Positions 1 to 11,421 of a stretch of 64,000 nucleotides of DNA are shown piece after piece. Position numbers and translations under genes: made by a program. The notes under the pieces are model-generated. The model saw only the letters and a list, made by a program, of their open reading frames with translations. It made no database searches and was not told where the DNA came from. Source of the DNA: Glycine soja (Eukaryota > Streptophyta > Magnoliopsida > Fabales > Fabaceae); the NCBI RefSeq assembly GCF_004193775.1, contig NC_041002.1:16859535-16923534 (forward strand), in the 5' to 3' direction. The first letter of the stretch is position 1, and every line of letters starts with the position of its first letter.

Positions 1-676
1 AGCATGCATGACCAGTTTTGCATAAAATTTCCTAATCATCATGGTTGCATGTGTGTCATGGAAATAATGTGGGACATCCCCTTTATCCCTGAACCACTGG
101 CCAAACCAACACCCTGACATATATCATGTCCAGCCATTCTACAAGTCTTGAGCCAAAATCCCAACTCACCATAAACCTTGCCCTCAGAAGAAAATGAAAA
201 AAAAGAAAAAGAAAGTTCCCGATCAAAGATCGGAAGAAAGCAAAAGAAGAAAATTCCCGACCAAAGATTGGAAGAAAGCAAAAGGAAAAAGAAAAGAAAA
301 TTCTTGACCAAAGATCAGAAGAAAACAAAAGAAATATACAGAAAGGTCTTTGGACCAGACAATATCTGAACAATACAGAATTGTCACCCCCAAATAAGGA
401 AAGAATGGAAACCACGACCCGAAGTGGTCCTCTCCCTTTGATCGCCAACCAAAATCCTGTGCGCTAGCGACTTTTTTGCCCCACACTAAACAAAAATAGA
501 AAAGGAAAAGGCCCAAACACTCAGAGCCAAATTCCCCACCAAAAAAACAACATTCCCAAAAAAGCCCTATTGATCCATGATCACGCATGTAATTTTTGAT
601 TTGATAGGAAATGATACACAAAATCAAGTCATGACATATCTATGGTTCGGAATTAGGATAAAACACTTACCTGTGG
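1..676 (+). mobile_element. Internal 3' segment of Tat/Ogre-type element A (left part)
   Basis: This stretch is purine-rich and non-coding. It matches 35511-36225 inside element C, starting from a shared block that begins gcatgcatgaccagttttgc and ending at a shared cacttacctgtg, after which the two diverge. In C it lies between gag and the hairpin array of the 3' UTR, so here it is the same part of a related element whose 5' portion lies left of the window. The A/G-rich stretch at 190-345 gives apparent short ORFs in several frames; their composition is low-complexity and I do not regard them as genes. The continuation of this element is at 4467. Confidence 0.75.
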
Positions 677-1886
677 TAAACAATACTAGTGAGTTCAACA
701 TACATAGGAAGGTTGAAAGTAAGCCTATGGCAATCAATATACCATGCTTAAAAATAAAATAAAAAATCGCTGGTGCTGGCAGCTTGGACATACAAACTAG
801 TAAAAATTACTGAGAATTGGTTACTTCGAATTTTGAGCTGAATTTTTTACCGAATTTTACAGACATCTGGAAGAAAGTTACAAAAAAAGAACCAAGTGAT
901 TTGGAGAAAAGGAAAAAAAATATAAAAATCATACAAGTTGGCAGAAAAAATCAGTATCCAGAGAAAAAAAAAGTGAAAGGGAAGTGTGCTTGTTGTTTTG
1001 GCTCAAAATTTATTCTATAATTGGTGCCTATGTTATACCAATCTTAGTTTCGAAATTTCAATTGAAAATTACTGTGAAAACAAGTGCCAAAGCTAGAGTT
1101 TTGTTGAGTCTTTTTTTTTATAGTTTTTTTTACTCTACTCTAGAGCCATTCTAAGTTTCTCTTTGAGTCCTTGCTTGCTTCTATGTCCTTTTCGTTGCTT
1201 TAATTGTTGAGTAATCCTTGAAAAATTGTCTTGTTAAAACTCCATTGGTTTAGATTTCATTTTATTTTTTTTGGTCTTTGGTTATTGCTTGTCTCTTTGT
1301 TTCCTTGTTTGTGGGTTGCCATATAGGGAATTGGAAGGAGGATTGGTGTCATCCCTTGAAGAATTTGAGTTAAGAAGAAAGGGGCCAACCACCTTAAGAG
1401 CTATTGGACTAAGAAGCACTCCAAATTGAGTGAATCACCAAAGAGAGAACAACCACCAAAATTGAGGACCGTTTTGTAATTTTGTAATTGGCAATTTACT
1501 TACCTTCATTGCTTTCAAGTTTTGTAACAAAAAGGCCTTTCATTGGAAGTGTGTTGGGAGCCTCCAATAGGTTACCAAACTTCCATTTGTGTAATAATTT
1601 TTGGAAATTTTTCCTTAGGATAGTGAGTGTTTTGTTGGGAACCTTGAATGTGGTCATCCAAACACTCTTAGGATTCGCCTAGTTTACATTTCTTGCTTAC
1701 TTTCATAGCTTATTTACTTTACCTTCCATTGTCAAACTGCCTAGATAGCTTTCATTTTACTAATTAGTTTTTTACCTTATCTTTCACACCTATTTTAGTG
1801 TTTATTTAGGCTAGTTTCAACCATAGTTTCTTTTACCTTTTGTTTTCAAACCTCCAACAAGAAAGAACCACAACTTAGAAACCAAC
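677..1886 (+). mobile_element. Leader of deletion-derivative gypsy element K1, 5' LTR missing
   Basis: This is an AT-rich non-coding stretch between the element A fragment and the K1 gag start. I see no LTR end with an adjacent primer binding site, so the 5' LTR of K1 seems to be lost. The sequence differs from the leader of the related minus-strand copy at 14410-14921, so the two copies are chimeric or strongly diverged upstream of gag. No convincing gene lies here. Confidence 0.55.
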
Positions 1887-3563
1887 ATGAGTCATCATTC
1901 ATCTAGTGTTAATGGTGAGGGTACTAGTCATAAAGACCCTTTATCTAGAATCTTAGATGAGTTGAGTTCCCTCATGTTATGGAAAGAAAAACAAGAGAGA
2001 AAAGAAAAAGGAAAAAAAAAGAGTGGAAGAAATAAGTCAAGATGAAAGAAAGAAAATAAGAGAGGAAGAAAGAAGAAAAATAATGAAAGAAATTAAAAGA
2101 GAAAAACATGCCTCCTATAGTAGTCATAACTCTTGCAAAAGCCTAAGTGAAGAACTTTGTGACTATTACGAAGGAAGGCATAGGTCACATCTTAGACCTC
2201 ACTCCCATAGAAGAGAAAAGGAAAGAAAGCCTCAAGAGGCTAACATTAAACTCTCATACTTCCATGGGAAGGACAATGTAGAGGCTAATTTAGATTGGGA
2301 AATAAGGGTAGAGCAAAAACTTAAAAAGAAGTCTACTTCAAAATCTTATGGCTCTCACTCTTATCCAAAGAAAGACCAAGGTCAAGGCATCTTAGGGTTG
2401 ACACCTTCTAAGCCCAAAGATGATAAGGGCAAGACAATAGAAAAGCAAGCCCCTAAGGCTAGTATGCAAGAGAAAACTAGCTCTATAAAGTGCTTTAAAT
2501 GTCTTGGAAGAGGACACATTACTTCTCAATGCCCCACCACAAAAACCATGATTATGAGGGGCCAAGACATTTATAGTAGCCAAGATGAGGCTACTACTTC
2601 ACCTTCCTCTAGTGAAAGTGAAATAGCAAAAGGGGAAGAATCTAGTGAAGAAATCTACCCCCAAGAAGAAGGACAACCATTAGTGGTTAAAGAGAAGTGT
2701 AAGGAGGTAAGTGTCTCCTCCAAGAGTTTAGCTAAGAAGGAAACTCATTTTACAATAAAGACAAACATTAAAGAAACTTTCCCTCTTAGACAACCTCCAC
2801 ATTTTTTCTTTTGTAAAAAGGCACATGCTAGCATTGCCACACCTCTTAGGCTTGAGTTTATTCCTCAAGTAAAGAAGTTGTTGGATGAGGGTTTGGTTCG
2901 CAAGAGCTTAAATCCCTGTGCTTTGTTGGTGCCCAAAATAGGTATTATTAGGCACCAAGTCCCTAAAATAGGTGGTATGATGAATGTTTTAAGTTGTGGA
3001 ACCCTCTTTTGTAAAATCACTCGTACACCTAACATCTTCATGGTGTGTGTACATAGGGACCCATTAGGTAGGTTTGTTCTTATTTTTAGTTTCAATACAA
3101 ACTTAGGTACTCATATGGGACACCTTAGGTTTGTCATTCCTTTTGGTAGGAATAATCAATATAAAAATACAGAAAAAGGTATGTTTTATTGCGTTACTTT
3201 TCTTAATTTTTCAAATAGTGATCAAGGGGTTCCCATGAACCCTAAGAGAATAAAGGTCATTCCTGAGTGGCCCACTCCACCAAGTATAAGAAAAATTTAG
3301 GGCTTCCATGACTTAACAAACTTTTACAAAAGGTTTGTCCCATATTTTTCTATACTTGTAGCACCACTCATTGAGTTGGTGAGAAACCATGTTCCTTCAT
3401 GGGAAGATGCCTAGGAAATGGGTTTTCATACCTTACCTTACTTCAACATACCAAACACCACTAATACATATGTTTTTGTTCTTTTTACAGGTGTTGAGGG
3501 AAGGAGCCCTGAGTATGAAGAACCTCGGGATTTGAGGTCAAATCCTTTCAAAGGTGGAAGGAA
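1887..3563 (+). pseudogene. K1 gag/pol remnant (Ty3-gypsy deletion derivative)
   Basis: Gag starts at ATG 1887 (MSHHSSSVNG...) and meets a stop at 2043-2045. A shift in the A-rich run near 2007-2020 moves the reading to another frame that runs to 3300. In order it holds a basic Lys/Glu-rich gag part, a CCHC zinc knuckle at 2491-2532 (CFKCLGRGH...C), an acidic Ser-rich linker, and scraps of reverse transcriptase: a KKLLDEGLVRKSL block, an MMNVLS..TLFCKI block, and a block where the YFDD catalytic box should be but which reads IFSFN. A broken RNase H start (FHDLTNFYK) follows the stop. The core palm of RT is missing. Copies at 9455-10388 and 11422-12818 share the same RT deletions, so the deleted form itself spread. 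It cannot encode a working polymerase. Confidence 0.85.
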
Positions 3564-4466
3564 TGATGCAATCCTACCCCGCAAGGGCATTGGGTAGAAG
3601 ACTCCAAGTAGATTGGGCTAGAGATCCAAGGGAAGGCCCTAGGGTTCTCATGAGCCTTAGGGTAGATTACGATCCCATGGGCTAAGTATGAGCCCGCTTA
3701 TCTTTGTTAATATTAGAATAGGTTTTTCCTTCGTCTGGGCCTTGTATTTTGGCCATTCTAGTAGTATAGGGTTTTAGCCTTGTATTTCGGGGCATTTTGA
3801 GTAGTATTTGTAATAAGGACTTTTTTTTTATTTTCATGTTTTTGTCATGGGGGTGAGCTTAGCTATTATAGGGGTGTGTAGCTAAGCTCTAGCTTCTCAT
3901 CTCAAGGAGGTGAGCTTAGCTATTAGAGAGGTATGTGTAGCTAAGCTCTAGCTTCTTTAGGAATCTTCTTAAGGAAGCTTCTCAAGGAGGTGAGCTTAGT
4001 TATGAGAGGGGTGTGTTTAGCTAAGCTCTAGCTTCTCAAGGAAGTTTTCTCAAAGAAGCTTCTCAAGGAATTTTTCTCAAGAATGCTTCTCAAGGAAGCT
4101 ACCTAGTTTATAAATAGAAGCATGTGTAACACTTGTTGTAACTTTGATGAATGAGAGTCTTGTGAGACACAACTCAAAGTTCAACTTCTCTCCCTTTTTC
4201 TTCCTTCAATTTCGTGCTCCCCCCTCTCTCTTTCTCTCCCTCTTTCTTTTCCTCCATTGAAGCATCCTCTCCAAGCTTCTTATCCAAGGCTCATCTTGGT
4301 GGTGAAGCTCCTTCTTCCATGGCTTATTCCCTAGTGGATGGCGCCTCCTCTCACCTCTTCTCATTTGTCTTCCGCTGCATCTCCATGGTGGAAAATCACC
4401 ATTAAAGGACCTCATTGAAGCTCAAGATCCAACCTCCATAGAAGCCCCACAAGCAAGCTTCCATCA
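3564..4466 (+). mobile_element. 3' LTR of element K1
   Basis: This 903-bp LTR begins TGATGCAATCC and ends CTTCCATCA, the terminal inverted TGATG/CATCA used by all K-family LTRs here. A TATA box (tataaata, 4109-4116) precedes the presumed transcript start. The first 150 bp match the LTR at 8375. The middle differs: it carries about four imperfect copies of a ggtgagcttagctat / gctaagctctagcttctc unit at 3850-4060. It is followed directly by element A sequence (atacgtaggagc), which shows K1 sits inside element A. Confidence 0.8.
3848..4095 (+). repeat. Short tandem repeats in the K1 LTR
   Basis: Imperfect direct repeats combine gaggtgagcttagctat, gctaagctctagcttctc and ctcaaggaagctt. They lie in the U3 part of the LTR, just upstream of the TATA box at 4109. 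Their position is typical of enhancer-type repeats in plant LTRs; a role is inferred only from position. Confidence 0.6.
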
Positions 4467-6365
4467 ATACGTAGGAGCAAAAGCCTCGCTTTTGTCAACC
4501 ACCCCACCTTTGCTATCATGACCCAAGAGTCTGGTAGCAGGCGGAGACACCTTTCGGTTATCCATGCCTCGTCGTTCGGAGACTCCAAGTTTGATTGGCA
4601 AGCAGAGGCCAATGTGGTCATTTGCACCCTTTCTAGAGATGTCAGCATCTCCCGGTAGAGACTATTTTTAGTCTCGCACAAAACAAAGAACTACGTTGGT
4701 CTGAGTTCCTCATCACGAATTGAGGATACGTAGGAGCAAAAGCCTCGCTTTTGTCGATCGCCCCACCTTTTGATATCGTGACCCGTGAAGTCAGATGACG
4801 TGCAGAGATACACAGGTGATTATCCGTACAAACGATTTCTATTGATCCTAACCCGTGAAGTTAGGTGGCAGGCGGAGATACTCAAGTGGTTATCCGTATT
4901 AACACACTTTCGCTATCCGTCAGACTAAGAGTCCGGTAGCATGTAGAGACTAACGTCGTCTTCTGCACCCTTTGTCAATCGGGGGCCAACGAACCCGTTG
5001 ACATGCGGAGATTTACGTCGTCTTCCACGCTTTCTGTCATCCTGACCCGTGAAGTCAGGTGACGTACGGAGATACCCAAGCGGTTATCCGTACAAACGGC
5101 TTCTGTCATCCTGACCCGTGAAGTCAGGTGACGTTCGGAGATACCCAAGCGATTATCCGTACAAACGGTTTTTGTCATCCTGACCCGTGAAGTCAAGTTA
5201 CGTGCAGAGATACACAGGTGATTATCTGCACAAACGATTTCTATTGATCCTAACCCGTGAAGTTAGGTGGCAGGCGGAGATACCCAAGTGGTTATCCGTA
5301 TAAACACACTTTCGCTATCCGTCAAACTAAGAGTCTGGTAGCATGCAGAGACTAACGTTGTCTTCTGCACCCTTTGTCAATCGAGGGCTAACGAACCCGT
5401 TGACACGCGGAGATTTATGTCATCTTCCGCGCTTTCTGTCATCCTGACCCGTGAAGTCAGGTGACGTATGGAGATACCCAAGCGGTTACCCGTATAAACA
5501 GTTTCTGTCATCCTGACCTTTGAAGTCAGGTGACGTGCGGAGATACCCAAGCGGTTATTTGGACAAACGGTTTCTGTCATCCTGACCCATGAAGTCAGGT
5601 GACATGCGGGGGTACCGTATGGTTATCCGCACCTTTCGTCAACTAGGGGCAAACGAGCCCGTTGACGCGCATAGACTAACATCGTCTTCTGCACCTTTCT
5701 GTCATCCTAACCCATGAAGTCAGGTGACATGCAGAGGTACTGTATGGTTATCCGCACCCTTTGTCAACCAAGGGCATACGAGTCTGTTCACGCACAGAGA
5801 CTAACATCGTCTTCTGCACCTTTCTTCATCCTGGCCCATGGAGTCAGGTGACATGCGGGGATACCATATGGTTATCCGTACCTTTCGTCAACCAGGGGCA
5901 AACGAGCCCGTTGACGTGCAGAGACTAACATCGTCTTCTGCACCTTTTGCCATCCAGGGACAGCGAGTCAGGTGGCAGGTAGAGATACCTTATAGTCATC
6001 CGCACCTTTCGTCAACCGAGGTGAACAAATTCGACGGTATCAGGATGATGTTGGTCATTCGATTCTGATTATTTTCAAAAATTTTGTAGGTTTACTTTTG
6101 TCGTCCGAAGACATGCAAGCCCGACGACGCATAAGATTCTTCTCTGCTTGGCAGGGACGATCAAGTTCGATGGCATGGGGAAGTGTCGTGGTTGTCCCAC
6201 TTTATTGTTTTCAAGACCCTGAAGTTTTGTTGACACTTCTGATGTCTTTTCTTTCTTTCTGAATGACAGGTTCCGCTGGTCGGGATATTAACCGGCCGAA
6301 TGTTGTTACGCTCGAACAAAATTAGTGTCTTATCTTTACTTCACTTTTATCTCCAATAAAAGATA
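4467..6365 (+). repeat. Hairpin-array 3' UTR of Tat/Ogre-type element A
   Basis: This is the non-coding 3' region of element A, made of serial short inverted repeats. One type has arms CCTGAC/GTCAGG around cccgtgaa, for example 5041-5046 with 5054-5059. The next has arms such as GTACGGA/TCCGTAC (5064-5070 with 5087-5093) or GTGCAGA/TCTGCAC (5202-5208 with 5225-5231). A third has GTCAAC/GTTGAC enclosing GGGC/GCCC (5638-5666). Where one arm changes between units, the other usually changes to match, for example CCTAAC/GTTAGG at 5249-5267. Two partial CTACGTA-type hairpins lie at 4467-4500 and 4690-4760. Short ORFs in this stretch are by-products of the repeat. Confidence 0.8.
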
Positions 6366-6381
6366 AGTAAAGAGGGGCAAT
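6366..6381 (+). other. Polypurine tract of element A
   Basis: The run aagtaaagaggggcaa ends next to the LTR start TGTCATACC. Such a tract primes plus-strand DNA synthesis in LTR retrotransposons. The same tract precedes the 3' LTR of element C. Just upstream, ctttactt and aagtaaag can pair across an 18-nt gap, in both A and C. Confidence 0.8.
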
Positions 6382-8253
6382 TGTCATACCCTAATTTCTT
6401 CCGGGGACCATTGTTTGGTGGCATGTAACCTTCGCTTGACCGCCTCGAGGTACTTAACACCCATCGTTAGGTAATCCGTGAAGTTCTGCAACATTCCGGA
6501 AGTCGAAAGGAAGCATTGTTGCACAATCCGTAAAGTTCCGCAACATTCCGGAAGTCAAAAAGGGAATTGTTGCGTAATCCGTAAAGTTTCGCAACATTCT
6601 AGTAAGAAAATGGGTGTCTTTACGTAATCTGTAAAGTTCCGTAACGTTTCGAAAAGGAATTAGCAAAAAAAAACACAAAAGAGGGGTGTATATAGTAAAA
6701 AAGGGTGCAAATAGCAACCAGGCCCACTTGGGCCTTCCAGGGGGTTCCAACAGTAGGCGGTGCCTTCTTGTGGAAGCAACCCAGCTCGCCTGGGCAAGCT
6801 GAGCTCACCTGGGCGAGTTGAGCTCGCCTGGGCAAGCTGGGCTGCAACCTCCTCCCCCCTTTTCCTATAAATAGGCGAAGGGAGGCTGTTCCAAATGGTC
6901 CCTAACCCCCTTGGCTATGCATTTCAGTTGTTTTGGGTGAAAAAATTGTTTCCGCGAAGAGAATTTAGGCCAAGGTGCTTCCATAACGCTTTGAGACGTT
7001 TCTGCATGAAGGTTTTCGCCGTTCTTCACCGTTCTTCATCCGTTCTTTGTTCGTTCTTCGTTCTTCAACCGGTAAGTTTTCGAATCCGAGACTTTCAATT
7101 CATTTCTTGTTTTGTTGGCTTTCATCTTTAATTCGTTCACTTTCGATTTTCTTTTCTTCCGTTTTTAACATGCTTTAACCGTTTATTTATACCGTTATCT
7201 CGCCTAATAAATGATAAAATGAATTTCAACCGATCATTTGCGTTGTAATCTCGTTTAATCACTGTTAAAATAAAATCCAACTGATCGTTCACGCTGTAAC
7301 CTCGGTTAAATAAAAAAAGGCAAAATAATAATAAAATAATCAAAATATCTTGAAAAAAATAATAATAAAATAATCATAATATCTTTGAATAAAATAATCA
7401 AAAAAATCAATCAGACGTTTTTCTTTAGAAGTTTCCTTGAATGAATTGACTAATAACCAGAGTGAAACTAAGGTTAAAATAAACTCACAGATCAAGTTTT
7501 GTCCGCAAAAATCACTAAAAACCATTTTAAGGTCCAATGCCTTAAACGGTCCTCTTTGCTTTTATCGGTTAACATGGATCGTTCAAAAGCATAAAATCAA
7601 CATGTAACTTTACCACTTTTGCAAGAACTACGTAGGTCTGATTTCCTCATCACAATTGAGGATATGTAGGAGCAAAAGCCCTGCTTTTGTCGACCACCCC
7701 AAGAGATCATTAATTGTCCAACACCTTAACGTTTCTCTCCTTTCAAAAGAATCAAAAGATCGTTTAAATGGTCCAACACCTTAAACGAATTTTGTGCGGT
7801 TAAAATCGATCTTGCGGAAAAAGATCAAAACAACTTAACCAACGTTTAGTTCTCAAAGAACTACGTAGGTCTGATTTCCTCATCGCAATTAAGGATACGT
7901 AGGAGCGAGGGAAACACCCTTGTCGACCACAAAAAAGATAAAAAAAAATGCAAAAAGGCATAAAAAGACATAAAAACATAAAAAGGGAAAAATTAATAAT
8001 TTTGAAAGTCATATTTGCACACTTGATTGAAGGCTGTCATCCCTTGTGACGGATGCGTGGGGTGCTAATACCTTCCCCGTGCGTAAAAACAACTCCCGAA
8101 CCTTTCACGCTTAAAGTTCGTAGACCAAACCTTTCCAATTTTTCCGACGTTTTCCTCGAATAAAAGTTGGTGGCGACTCCACGCATTTTCCTCCCATGGA
8201 AGACGCACCCGTGAGCCCCGCGTCACCCTCCTACCGAAGGGTAGGTTCCGACA
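6382..8253 (+). mobile_element. 3' LTR of Tat/Ogre-type element A
   Basis: This 1872-bp LTR begins TGTCATACCC and ends TTCCGACA. It contains three imperfect palindromes of the GCTCGCCTGGGCGAGC type (6784-6837) and a TATA box (tataaata, 6866-6873). Two CTACGTA...TACGTAG hairpins occur near 7626 and 7858. Repeats of tccgtaa/gttccg fill the U3. It is the same family as the LTRs at 24342, 38258, 40346 (reverse) and 50043. The right flank is K-family internal sequence (ccttacttcaac), so element A was inserted in a K element. Confidence 0.9.
6784..6873 (+). promoter_or_regulatory. Core promoter of LTR A: palindromes plus TATA
   Basis: Three 16-nt near-palindromes (6784-6799, 6803-6818, 6822-6837) lie upstream of tataaata (6866-6873). 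The gap between the last palindrome and the TATA box is 28 nt, the same as in LTR D (50494-50509 and 50538-50545). A transcript would start about 30 nt downstream. Confidence 0.6.
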
Positions 8254-8374
8254 CCTTACTTCAACATACCAAACACCACCAATACATATGTTTTTTTATA
8301 GGTGTTGAGGTAAAAAGCCTAGAGTTTCAAGAACCTCGGGATTCAAGGTCAAATCCTTTTCAAGGAGGAAGGAA
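8254..8374 (+). mobile_element. K-family internal tail (K4)
   Basis: This matches K1 at 3430-3563: ttacttcaacataccaaacacc, then ggtgttgagg and aagaacctcgg. It is the last bit of the internal region before an LTR. Its upstream part was displaced by element A, whose LTR ends at 8253. Confidence 0.8.
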
Positions 8375-9323
8375 TGATGCAATCCTAACCTGCAAGGGCA
8401 TTGGATAGAAGACTCCAAGAAGATTGGGCCAGAGATGCAAGAGAAGGCCCTAGGGTTCTCATGAGCCTTAGGGTAGATTTCAGGCCCATGGGCTAAGTAT
8501 GAGCCAGCTTATCTTTGTACATATTAGATTAAGGTTTCATTATTTTTTGGCCTTGTATTTAGGGCTCCATAATATAGGTAAGGTACCCTAGAAATGTAGG
8601 ATTTTTCAGCCCTTGTATTTTAGGGCACCTAGACTAGTTTTTGTATTAGGGGTAGTTTTGTGATTTCACATGCATTAAGTGAATATTTGATGTGTGTGGT
8701 TTGAAATAAATTTAATTGAATTGGGAGAAGCCCAATCCAATTAAATTTTAGAGGGGGAGGTGAGCATTTGCTTGCTACACCCCATTGCCACATCATATAG
8801 TCACACTTTGTGCATGTCCTTCATGCTTTATATGCCTCATGACACCTAAGCACACTTAGTGGAGAATCTTGGACTTGATATTGGATTAGTGAGCTGAACC
8901 ATAGCTAAAATCCACTAATCATAATTAGTAAAATTTTGGCTCCACAAATTCAAGTGCAATTTGAATAGAAATTCAAATTTCCCTCCAATTTTGTGTGACA
9001 CTTAGGCTATAAATAGAGTCCATGTGTGTGCATTTTTTCAAATTTGATCATTTGAGAATTAAACTTCAAAGTTCAGACTTCTATAGAAGCACTAAATTTC
9101 GTGGTCTTCTCTTCCTCTCCCTTCATTCATCTTCTTCTAGCTTCAAGCTCTTATCCATGGCTTCCTATGGTGGTGAGCTTCTTCTAGACTCATCTTCTAC
9201 TTGAAGTGACATCTCCATTCATCTTTCTCTTTCTCCATTCCGCTGCAATCAGACCTCAAGAAGCAAAGGAATCCATTGATGAAGAAGATCCTAGGCCTAC
9301 AAGCTCCACGTGGAGCTACATCA
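8375..9323 (+). mobile_element. K-family LTR, plus strand
   Basis: This 949-bp LTR begins TGATGCAATCC and ends GGAGCTACATCA. A TATA box lies at 9008-9015 (tataaata). It is related over its full length to the minus-strand LTRs at 10452-11421 and 14922-15899. It has K internal tail on its left and a primer binding site on its right. It therefore has internal sequence on both sides, as expected from unequal recombination between LTRs or a tandem element. Confidence 0.85.
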
Positions 9324-9325
9324 TG

Positions 9326-9337
9326 TGGTATCAGAGC
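9326..9337 (+). other. Primer binding site, initiator Met-tRNA type
   Basis: TGGTATCAGAGC lies 2 nt after the LTR end. This is the usual plant LTR-retrotransposon site complementary to the 3' end of initiator methionine tRNA. A decayed version is found on the minus strand at 14908-14919 next to the LTR at 14922. Confidence 0.85.
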
Positions 9338-9375
9338 TTAAATGGTTAAGGAGGAGTGTAAGATATTAGAGTTCT

Positions 9376-9454
9376 CTAGGGCTTTCTCTTGCATCTCTGG
9401 CCCAATCTTCTTGGAGTCTTCTATCCAATGCCCTTGCGGGGTAGGATTGCATCA
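9376..9454 (-). mobile_element. Truncated inverted K LTR end
   Basis: About 80 bp match the first bases of the K LTR in reverse, ending in gattgcatca at 9454. It directly faces the plus-strand LTR and primer site at 8375-9337, so an inversion junction lies at about 9340-9376. Confidence 0.75.
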
Positions 9455-10388
9455 TTCCCTCCCCCATGAAAAGGATTTGACCTCAAATCCCGAGGTTCTT
9501 GAAACTTTGGGCTTTTTTCCTCAACACCTATAAAAAGAACAAAAACATATATATTAGTGGTGTTTGGTTTGAAGCAAGGCAAGGTCTGAAAACCTATTTC
9601 TTGGGCATCTTCCCATGAAGGAACATGGTTCGTCACCAACTCAATGAGTGGTGCTACAAGTATAGAAAAATATGGGACAAACATTTTGTAAAAGTTTGTT
9701 AAGTCATGGAAGCCCCCAATTTTTCTTATACTTGGTGGAGTGGGCCACTCAGGAATGACCATTATTCTCTTAGGGTTCATGGGAACCCCTTGATCACCAT
9801 TTAAAAAATTAAGAAAAATAATGCAATAAAACATACTTTTTTTTGTATTTTCATGTTGATTATTCCTACCAAAAAGTATGACAAACCTAAGGTATCCCAT
9901 ATGAGTACCTAAGTTTGTATTGAAACTAAAAGTAAGAACAAACCTACCTAATGAGTTCCTATGTACCCAAATCATGAAGATGTTGGGTGCACGAGTGATT
10001 TTACAAAAGAGGGTTGCACCACTCAAAACATTCATCATACCACCTATTTAGGGATTTGGTGCCTAATAATACCTATTTTGGGCACCAACAAAGCCCATGG
10101 ACTTAAGCTCTTGCGAACCAAACCCTCATCCAACAACTCCTTTACTTGAGGAATAAACTCAAGCCTAAAAGGTGTGACAATGGTAACAAGTGTCTTTTTA
10201 CAAAGGAAAAAATGTGGAGGTTGTCTAAGAGGGGAAATTTCTTTAATATTTGTCTTTATTTCAAAATGCCTTTCCTTCTTAGCTAACCTCTTGGAGGAGA
10301 CACTTACCTCCTTACACTCCTCCTTAACCATTAAATGTTGTCCTTCTTCTTGGGGGTAGATTTCTTCACTAGATTCTTGTATAAGATG
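9455..10388 (-). pseudogene. K2 pol remnant, minus strand
   Basis: Read on the minus strand this is the same deletion-derivative pol as K1. It has an acidic linker (EEIYPQEEGQ), then KELLDEGLVRKSLSPWALL, MMNVLSGATLFCKI, a block ending TFSFN at the place of the YFDD box, IPEWPTPPSIRKI, and the RNase H start GFHDLTNFYKMFVPYF. The reading frame stays open over about 200 codons at 9421-10038, better than in K1, but the RT catalytic core is absent. The gag part is cut off at about 10388. Confidence 0.8.
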
Positions 10389-10451
10389 ATGTAGCTCCAC
10401 ATGGGTTGTCTTAAGGACCCCTTGTATAAGATATTAGATGAGTTGAGATCA
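10389..10451 (+). mobile_element. Rearrangement junction with K leader scraps
   Basis: These 63 bp hold a short copy of the K LTR end (gatgtagctccacatgg) and, in plus orientation, a bit resembling the K gag start (tattagatgagttgag, compare 1957-1975). It marks the join between K2 and the LTR at 10452. Confidence 0.5.
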
Positions 10452-11421
10452 TGATGTAGCTCCATGTGGAGCTTGTAGGCCTTGGATCTTCTTCATCAAT
10501 GGATTCCTTGGCTTCTGAGGTCTGATTGTAGCACAATGGAGAAGGAGAAAGATGAATGGAGACGCCACTTCAAGTAGAAGATGAGTCTAGAAAAAGCTCA
10601 CCACCATAGGAAGCCATGGATAAGAGCTTGAAGGTAGAAGATGAATGAAGGGAGAGGAAGAGAAGAGCACGAAATTTAGTGCCTCTAAAGAAGTCTGAAC
10701 TTTGAAGTTTAATTCTCAAATGATCAAATTTGAAAAAATGCACACACATGGCCTCTATTTATAGTCTAAGTGTCACCCAAAATTGGAGGGAAATTTGAAT
10801 TTCTATTCAAATTTCACTTGAATTTGAAATTGAATTTTTGGAGCCAAATTTTGGAGCCAAAATTTCACTAATTATGATTAGTGAATTTTAGCTATGGTTG
10901 AGCCCACTAATCCAAGATCAAGTCCAAGATTATCCACTACGTGTGCTTAGGTGTCAAGAGGCATGTAAAGCATGAAGGACATGCACAAAGTGTGACTATA
11001 TGATGTGACAATGGGGTGTAACAAGCAAATGCTCACCTCCCCTTCTAAAATTTAATTGGATTGGGCTTCTCCCAATTCAATTAAATTTATTTCCAACCAC
11101 ACACACCAAATATTCACTTAATGCATGTGAAATTACAAAACTACCTCTAATACAAAAACTAGTCTAGGTGCCCTAAAATACAAGGGCTGAAAAATCCTAC
11201 ATTTCTAGGGTACCTTACTTATATTATGTAGCCCTAAATTCAAGGCCGAAAAATAATGAAACCTTAATCTAATATGTACAAAGATAAACTGGCTCATACT
11301 TAGCCCATGGGCCTGAAATCTACCCTAAGGCTCATGAGAACCCTAGGGCCTTCTCTTGCATCTCTGGCCTAATCTTCTTGGATTCTTCTATCCAATGCCC
11401 TTGCGGATTAGCATTGCATCA
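10452..11421 (-). mobile_element. K-family LTR, minus strand
   Basis: This 970-bp LTR begins TGATGTAGCTCC on the plus strand and ends GCATTGCATCA. The TATA box on the minus strand is at 10756-10763. It is the 3' LTR (relative to transcription) of K3 and at the same time borders K2. Flanking bases (gatca left; taggg right of the partner LTR at 15899) do not form a target-site duplication. Confidence 0.85.

Noticed and set aside
178..369. Lys/Glu-rich small protein genes
   Set aside because: Low-complexity purine tract; the homologous stretch at 35690-35890 has a different frame structure.
2392..2583. Minus-strand ORFs inside gag and pol
   Set aside because: They are complements of recognisable coding sequence and carry no motifs of their own.
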